From Ruminococcaceae bacterium UBA6364 (lineage in GTDB: Bacteria; Bacillota; Clostridia; Oscillospirales; Acutalibacteraceae), in the NCBI GenBank assembly GCA_002440045.1, contig DJRI01000155.1, positions 1-26,985 on the forward strand: DNA of 26,985 bases, read 5' to 3'. The notes beneath the pieces are model-generated. The model saw only the letters and a list, made by a program, of their open reading frames with translations. It was not told the DNA's origin and made no database searches. The translations under genes were made by a program, and so were the position numbers. Below are positions 24,033-26,985 of this stretch, one piece after another. Positions within the stretch are counted from its first letter, which is position 1. Each line of letters opens with the position of its first letter.

Positions 24033-24839
24033 ATGAAAGCGGATTTTGAATTTAAAGATAAATACAATTTTAACGACCTTGTCGAAATAATAAAAATACT
24101 CCGCGCCCCGGGCGGCTGCCCGTGGGATGCCGAGCAAACTCACACCTCAATCCGCGAGAATTTTCTTGAGGAAACCTACGAGGCGCTTGAAGCTATCGAC
24201 ACAGGCAATAAAGAGCTTTTAAAAGAAGAGCTGGGCGACGTGCTTTTGCAGGTCGTGCTTCATGCTGACATTTCAAGAACGGACGGCGATTTTGATATTG
24301 ACGACGTTGCCGACGGAATTTCAAAAAAGCTCATAATACGCCACCCCCACGTTTTCGGCGACGTTACGGTCGGCTCTACCGACGACGTTTTAAAGAATTG
24401 GGACGATATTAAGCGCAAAACAAAAAATCAAAAAACGCAGACCGACGCCATGAACGCCATCCCCGAAACCTACCCCGCGCTTATGAAGGCGCAAAAGCTT
24501 CAAAGCAAGGCAAAAAAGGCGGGTTTTGATTGGGACAGTGCCGACGGCGCGTTTCAAAAGCTTTTTGAAGAAGCAAATGAGCTTAAAGAGGCTGTAAAGT
24601 CGGGCGACGAAAACGCTGTACAAGACGAAGCGGGCGATTTGCTCTTTTCTGCCGTGAACGTCGTAAGGCTTTGCGGGGCAGAGGCCGAAACCTCGCTTGA
24701 GCTTGCTTCAAAAAAATTCAGAAAACGCTTTTCTGTCGTCGAAAAGCTCGCAGGCGAACGCGGAATAGATATGAAAACCGCCGGCCTTTCGGTGCTTGAC
24801 GCGCTTTGGGACGAAGCCAAAGCAACCTTAAAAAACTGA
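24033..24839 (+). CDS. mazG: Nucleoside triphosphate pyrophosphohydrolase MazG
   Basis: A 268-aa two-domain MazG, an all-alpha NTP pyrophosphohydrolase that removes aberrant or excess nucleotides and may influence (p)ppGpp levels. The first domain shows CPWD (29-32), the EETYE metal-binding pair (46-50) and EELGD (65-69). The second repeats them as FEEANELKEA and DEAGDLLFSAV. The long Firmicute form often has an N-terminal tetrapyrrole methylase domain; this one lacks it. GGGAT lies close before the ATG. A 33-bp gap separates it from the flippase. The next gene, hup, is 75 bp away. Confidence 0.96.
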   Translation: MKADFEFKDKYNFNDLVEIIKILRAPGGCPWDAEQTHTSIRENFLEETYEALEAIDTGNKELLKEELGDVLLQVVLHADISRTDGDFDIDDVADGISKKLIIRHPHVFGDVTVGSTDDVLKNWDDIKRKTKNQKTQTDAMNAIPETYPALMKAQKLQSKAKKAGFDWDSADGAFQKLFEEANELKEAVKSGDENAVQDEAGDLLFSAVNVVRLCGAEAETSLELASKKFRKRFSVVEKLAGERGIDMKTAGLSVLDALWDEAKATLKN

Positions 24840-24848
24840 TGTAAAACA

Positions 24849-24886
24849 AAAGGCGCATTAAAAAAGAAAAATAACGGCGCGCCTTT
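24849..24886 (+). repeat. Hairpin between mazG and hup
   Basis: AAAGGCGC (24849-24856) and GCGCCTTT (24879-24886) pair around an A-rich loop of 22 nt. With CTTTCG but no T-run after it, it is a poor terminator; it may be an mRNA processing or stability site. No promoter for hup could be found in this 75-bp gap. Confidence 0.55.
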
Positions 24887-24914
24887 CGTAAATAAAAAAA
24901 CGGAGGAATTCAAA

Positions 24915-25187
24915 ATGAATAAGACAGAACTTGTAAATGCAGTAGCAGAAGCAGCAGCACTTTCCAAAAAGGATGCCGACAAGGCGGTTGCAGCGGTTTT
25001 CGGTGCTATCGAGGGCGCTCTCAAAGCAGGCGACAAGGTTCAGCTTGTTGGTTTCGGTACATTTGAAGTTCGCGAAAGAGCAGCTAAAGAGGGCAGAAAC
25101 CCCAGAACAGGCGAAACTCTTAAAATAGAGGCTTCCAAGGTTCCCGCATTCAAGGCAGGCAAGGCTCTTAAAGACGCTGTAAAATAA
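24915..25187 (+). CDS. hup: DNA-binding protein HU
   Basis: A 90-aa HU protein that bends and compacts DNA as a homodimer. The N-terminal helices [21 protein letters not shown], the [22 protein letters not shown] beta-arm segment, and the [16 protein letters not shown] end are the standard family pattern at standard length. CGGAGG lies about 8 nt before the ATG. Codon use (GCA, GTA, GTT and GGT-rich) differs from the surrounding GCC/GGC-rich genes, as expected for a highly expressed gene. It is ended by a very strong terminator. In Clostridia hup commonly follows mazG. Confidence 0.97.
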   Translation: MNKTELVNAVAEAAALSKKDADKAVAAVFGAIEGALKAGDKVQLVGFGTFEVRERAAKEGRNPRTGETLKIEASKVPAFKAGKALKDAVK

Positions 25188-25205
25188 TTGAATTTGTAAT
25201 TTTTA

Positions 25206-25239
25206 AAGGCTGTTGCCCACACGGGCAACAGCCTTTTTT
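25206..25239 (+). terminator. Strong terminator of hup
   Basis: A perfect 11-bp stem (GGCTGTTGCCC / GGGCAACAGCC) with a 4-nt loop is followed by six T, about 20 bp after the HU stop codon. Confidence 0.96.
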
Positions 25240-25256
25240 GCGTGCAATCAGATTGA

Positions 25257-25380
25257 AAAATACGCAAAAATTGCGTATTTTAAAAACTTAAAACACGCAA
25301 AAGCTGCGTATAAATAAATTTAAAAACGCGCAAGAATTGCGTATTTAAAAACAAAAAAACACGCAAACGCATTTTTAAAA
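25257..25380. repeat. Tandem array of ~33-bp units, each with a small inverted repeat
   Basis: Four successive units start with ACGCAA or a close variant at 25262, 25295, 25326 and 25361 (spacings 33, 31, 35). Unit 1 is a perfect hairpin (AAATACGCAA, AAA, TTGCGTATTT). Unit 2 is ACGCA/TGCGT. Unit 3 is ACGCGCAA/TTGCGTA with one G-T pair. Unit 4 is a half-unit (ACGCAAACGCATTTTT). The linkers are A-rich and share TTTAAAAAC. It lies between the hup terminator and the tRNA. Confidence 0.75.
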
Positions 25381-25438
25381 AATCTTTTGCTTTGAGATGC
25401 GAATCTATTCTTAATTAAATACGGCTTGCACGTAGGGT

Positions 25439-25471
25439 GAATTTTTTATAAATAGTTTTACGAAAAAATTC
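25439..25471. repeat. AT-rich inverted repeat in the hup-tRNA gap
   Basis: GAATTTTTT (25439-25447) and AAAAAATTC (25463-25471) are perfect inverted arms with a 15-nt loop. The rest of 25381-25560 shows no gene, promoter or RNA that I can recognise. Confidence 0.5.
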
Positions 25472-25511
25472 CGGAATCTTTAAATTCAATCGGCACAAGC
25501 AACAAGGAGGG

Positions 25512-25535
25512 TTGTTAGCTGACAGCTAACGGCTT
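25512..25535. repeat. Second copy of the AGCTAAC heptamer family
   Basis: A perfect inverted repeat GTTAGCTG-A-CAGCTAAC (25514-25530) followed by GGCT. It contains the same AGCTAAC unit as the tandem heptamers at 24-51, here in both orientations. Confidence 0.6.
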
Positions 25536-25559
25536 AAAAGGTAATTTGTGGAACAAGAA

Positions 25560-25598
25560 CAAAAACAAACGGCAAACTTCTTGTGAAATCTGCCGTTT
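25560..25598 (-). terminator. Terminator of tRNA-Leu
   Basis: On the minus strand AAACGGCA and TGCCGTTT pair around a 16-nt loop and are followed by GTTTTTGTT, starting 4 nt after the tRNA CCA end. Confidence 0.8.
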
Positions 25599-25601
25599 AT
25601 T

Positions 25602-25688
25602 TGGTGCGGAAAAAGGGACTTGAACCCTCAAGAACTATCGTTCACATGAACCTGAATCATGCGCGTCTGCCAGTTCCGCCATTTCCGC
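25602..25688 (-). tRNA. tRNA-Leu (anticodon CAG)
   Basis: An 87-nt class II tRNA. The acceptor stem is GCGGAAA/TTTCCGC with A73 and an encoded CCA. The anticodon stem CATGA/TCATG holds the loop TTCAGGT with anticodon CAG, reading CUG. A long variable arm (TGAACGATAGTTC) and a T arm with the loop TTCAAGT complete it. A73 fits the TGGT acceptor-reading bulge of the T-box at 4788-4800, but its anticodon does not match the CTC specifier, which would need tRNA-Leu(GAG). Confidence 0.97.
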
Positions 25689-25867
25689 ATATTAAGTTTT
25701 TGCCCGCTGTTCTTTTGCGGGGCGTTTGCGGCGGAGTTTGATTTAAGATGAAGCTTACTTCAATTTGTTCCGCAGCGCAAAGGCGTTTTGCGGTGATGCC
25801 GACCGTTTTTGAAGCGCGTCGCGAAAGCGAAAATCGCGCCGGGCGGAATTCCCGAAACCGCTAAGAT

Positions 25868-25896
25868 ATTTTAGCATAACGGCGGCACGCTGTCAA
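25868..25896 (-). promoter_or_regulatory. Strong promoter reading toward tRNA-Leu
   Basis: Consensus TTGACA (25896-25891) and TAAAAT (25873-25868) are 17 nt apart, with TGC before the -10 (extended -10). It is the best promoter in the window. Its predicted start near 25861 leaves about 170 nt before the tRNA; that leader holds a GC hairpin around 25816-25840 and no open frame of note. Confidence 0.85.
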
Positions 25897-25910
25897 CCAA
25901 AATTTAGGCG

Positions 25911-25935
25911 AATAAGAACGGCTAATAAGAACGGC
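25911..25935. repeat. Direct repeat of 12 bp
   Basis: AATAAGAACGGC occurs at 25911-25922 and again at 25924-25935, separated by one T. It lies just upstream of the tRNA promoter and between divergent tRNA and cwlD genes. The rest of the 25689-26059 gap is AT-rich near cwlD and shows no further gene. Confidence 0.7.
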
Positions 25936-26059
25936 ACGGCGTTGCTTTATTAAGAATCAATGAAGATTATTAAATATTAATAAAGATTGCCGAGAATTGT
26001 GGCAAAGAGAAAAATATTATGATAAAATAAATTAAATCTATTGAAAGGGGCAAGCGCAT

Positions 26060-26761
26060 ATGAAAAACAGGCGGTCGGTGTATATAAAAAGCTTTTTAAA
26101 GCGGCTTAAAGCTTCAGGCGTCCGTGTCCCCGTTTTGATTTTTGCCGTTCTTGTTGCCACGGCTGTAATTATCGGCGTGGCGGTTTCCAAAGGCTCTTCG
26201 GGCGGCAAACTTGTCGTTTGCCTTGACCCCGGGCACGGCGGCGAGGATTTCGGCACGGTGGATGCTTCAGATGAGCGCTGGGAGAAGGTCGATAATCTTG
26301 AATTTGCGCTTCTCGTCAAGGAAAAGCTCTGCGAGGGCGGCGCCGAGGTCATAATGACGCGCGAGGAGGATAAAACCGTATCTTTGAGCGAGCGCTGTAA
26401 AAAAGCGAACAGGAAAAAAGCCGATTATTTTATATGCCTGCACAGAAACGGCTCCGACAACACAGAGGCAAAAGGCGTTGAAATTTGGATAAGCGAAAAC
26501 GCCGGCAAAAAAGAAACTCTTCTTGCCGAAAACATTTTAAAAGAGCTTAAAAAAGTCGGCATTTCCGACGACAGGGGCATTAAAAAAGGCTTTCGCGACG
26601 ACAGCGCAACCGATTTTTACATAAACGCAAACACAAATATGCCGTCGTGCCTTGTCGAGATGCTTTTTGTTACGAACGAAGAGGATAACAAACTTTTTGA
26701 TGAAAACAAAGAAGCCTTCGCCGAGGCTGTTGCCGACGCGATTCTTAAAACTGCAAAGTGA
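26060..26761 (+). CDS. cwlD: N-acetylmuramoyl-L-alanine amidase, CwlD-like
   Basis: A 233-aa Amidase_3 protein anchored by one N-terminal membrane helix (about 23-43), matching the size of B. subtilis CwlD. The zinc ligands and catalytic acid are visible: His59 in DPGHGGED, Glu81 in NLEFALL, His128 in ICLHRNG, and Glu200 in CLVEMLFVTN. CwlD strips the peptide from muramic acid in the spore cortex, the first step to muramic-delta-lactam. GAAAGGGG lies 9 nt before the ATG. A sporulation promoter was not placed. The next gene is a truncated polysaccharide deacetylase; deacetylation is the second step of the same pathway. A vegetative amidase is possible, but single-domain form and size favour CwlD. 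Confidence 0.87.
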   Translation: MKNRRSVYIKSFLKRLKASGVRVPVLIFAVLVATAVIIGVAVSKGSSGGKLVVCLDPGHGGEDFGTVDASDERWEKVDNLEFALLVKEKLCEGGAEVIMTREEDKTVSLSERCKKANRKKADYFICLHRNGSDNTEAKGVEIWISENAGKKETLLAENILKELKKVGISDDRGIKKGFRDDSATDFYINANTNMPSCLVEMLFVTNEEDNKLFDENKEAFAEAVADAILKTAK

Positions 26762-26766
26762 TTTTT

Positions 26767-26952
26767 ATGAAAAAAAGAGATTTTAAGAACAAAAAGCTTC
26801 TGCGTTTTATTGCCGCCGCGCTTTCTGCCGTAACAGCCGCGTGTATTGTTATTTATTCAATGCCCGATTTTTCGGGAAAAGAGTATATTTTTTCGGGAAC
26901 CGAAAGCAATTTCGCGGTGGCGCTGACGTTTGACGACGGGCCGTCGGATTAA
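26767..26952 (+). pseudogene. Polysaccharide deacetylase, truncated after the first NodB motif
   Basis: Only 61 residues remain: a membrane-anchor helix (about 11-32) and the first NodB-domain motif, TFDDGPSD, whose Asp residues act as base and metal ligand. The NodB domain normally continues for about 180 residues with the HxxxH metal pair and further motifs; here the stop codon TAA follows GPSD directly. The stop is supplied by the repeat that starts at 26949. The ATG at 26767 lies 5 nt after the cwlD stop; a GTG at 26758 overlapping cwlD is an alternative. As the window ends at 26985, this is either a gene broken by a repeat or an assembly edge joined to a repeat. TFDDGP is the general form; B. 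subtilis PdaA has a divergent motif, so PdaA identity is open. Confidence 0.75.
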
Positions 26953-26985
26953 GCATAAGAGGGTCGAACTCAGTACGGTTTTAAA
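26949..26985 (+). repeat. Dispersed repeat copy 2 at the window edge
   Basis: The 30 nt at 26949-26978 match the minus strand of 6557-6528 at 27 of 30 positions (shared cores TTAAGCA and CGAACTCAGTACGG). After this the two copies diverge: copy 1 goes on to the second arm of its hairpin, copy 2 reads TTTTAAA to the end. It provides the stop codon of the truncated deacetylase. Confidence 0.8.

Noticed and set aside
25257..25380. CRISPR array
   Set aside because: The units have no conserved repeat with unique spacers of even length; the linkers are similar A-rich sequence, and no cas gene is present.
25602..25620. Integration (att) site at the 3' end of tRNA-Leu
   Set aside because: No duplicate of the tRNA 3' end and no integrase gene are found in the window.

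Overview
The window reads as a chromosomal segment of an endospore-forming Firmicute of the class Clostridia, probably an uncultured gut-type member of the Oscillospirales/Ruminococcaceae. The support is an alpha/beta-type small acid-soluble spore protein, a CwlD-type spore-cortex amidase, a SpoVB/YabM-type flippase, a T-box leader, a HemZ-type radical SAM protein, a dockerin-bearing leucine-rich-repeat surface protein, and Gram-positive Shine-Dalgarno sequences and sigma-A promoters. The placement is inferred from gene content; no rRNA is present to confirm it. Most of the window is ordinary housekeeping DNA, and the accessory material lies in the intergenic stretches and at the two ends.

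Layout. Positions 57-5015, minus strand: one leucine-responsive operon (promoter, T-box riboswitch, nadD, yqeK, rsfS, leuS, S51 peptidase). Its genes overlap or nearly touch. Positions 5078-5880, minus: a two-gene nucleotidyltransferase/HEPN cassette of toxin-antitoxin type with its own promoter. Positions 6054-6310, plus: a monocistronic SASP gene with terminator. Positions 6380-8019, minus: a secreted LRR-dockerin gene with structured DNA 3' of it. Positions 8062-8461, minus: rpmB. Positions 8603-14294, plus: recA, recX, rimO, pgsA, cysS, yhbY, opened by a sigma-A promoter with a LexA-like box and closed by a terminator. Positions 14308-24839, plus: recJ, rel, dtd, an MBL hydrolase, hemZ, a nucleoside kinase, a flippase and mazG, mostly overlapping or within about 30 bp of each other. 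Then hup (HU) with a strong terminator, a gene-poor stretch holding a ~33-bp-period array of small inverted repeats, a tRNA-Leu(CAG) on the minus strand, and cwlD followed by a polysaccharide deacetylase gene cut off after its first catalytic motif.

How the parts work together. The first operon joins NAD synthesis, Ap4A-type hydrolysis, ribosome silencing and leucine charging under one uncharged-tRNA(Leu) sensor. The recA group covers recombination, S12 modification, phosphatidylglycerolphosphate synthesis and cysteine charging. The recJ group covers repair, the stringent response, proofreading of D-aminoacyl-tRNA, porphyrin-type radical chemistry and envelope export. SASP, cwlD and the flippase point to sporulation.

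No clearly new multi-gene system is visible. The best leads are: a 30-nt dispersed repeat whose second copy ends the truncated deacetylase at the window edge; the tandem hairpin array after hup; the T-box placed three genes upstream of leuS; the HEPN/nucleotidyltransferase pair; and several palindromic intergenic elements.
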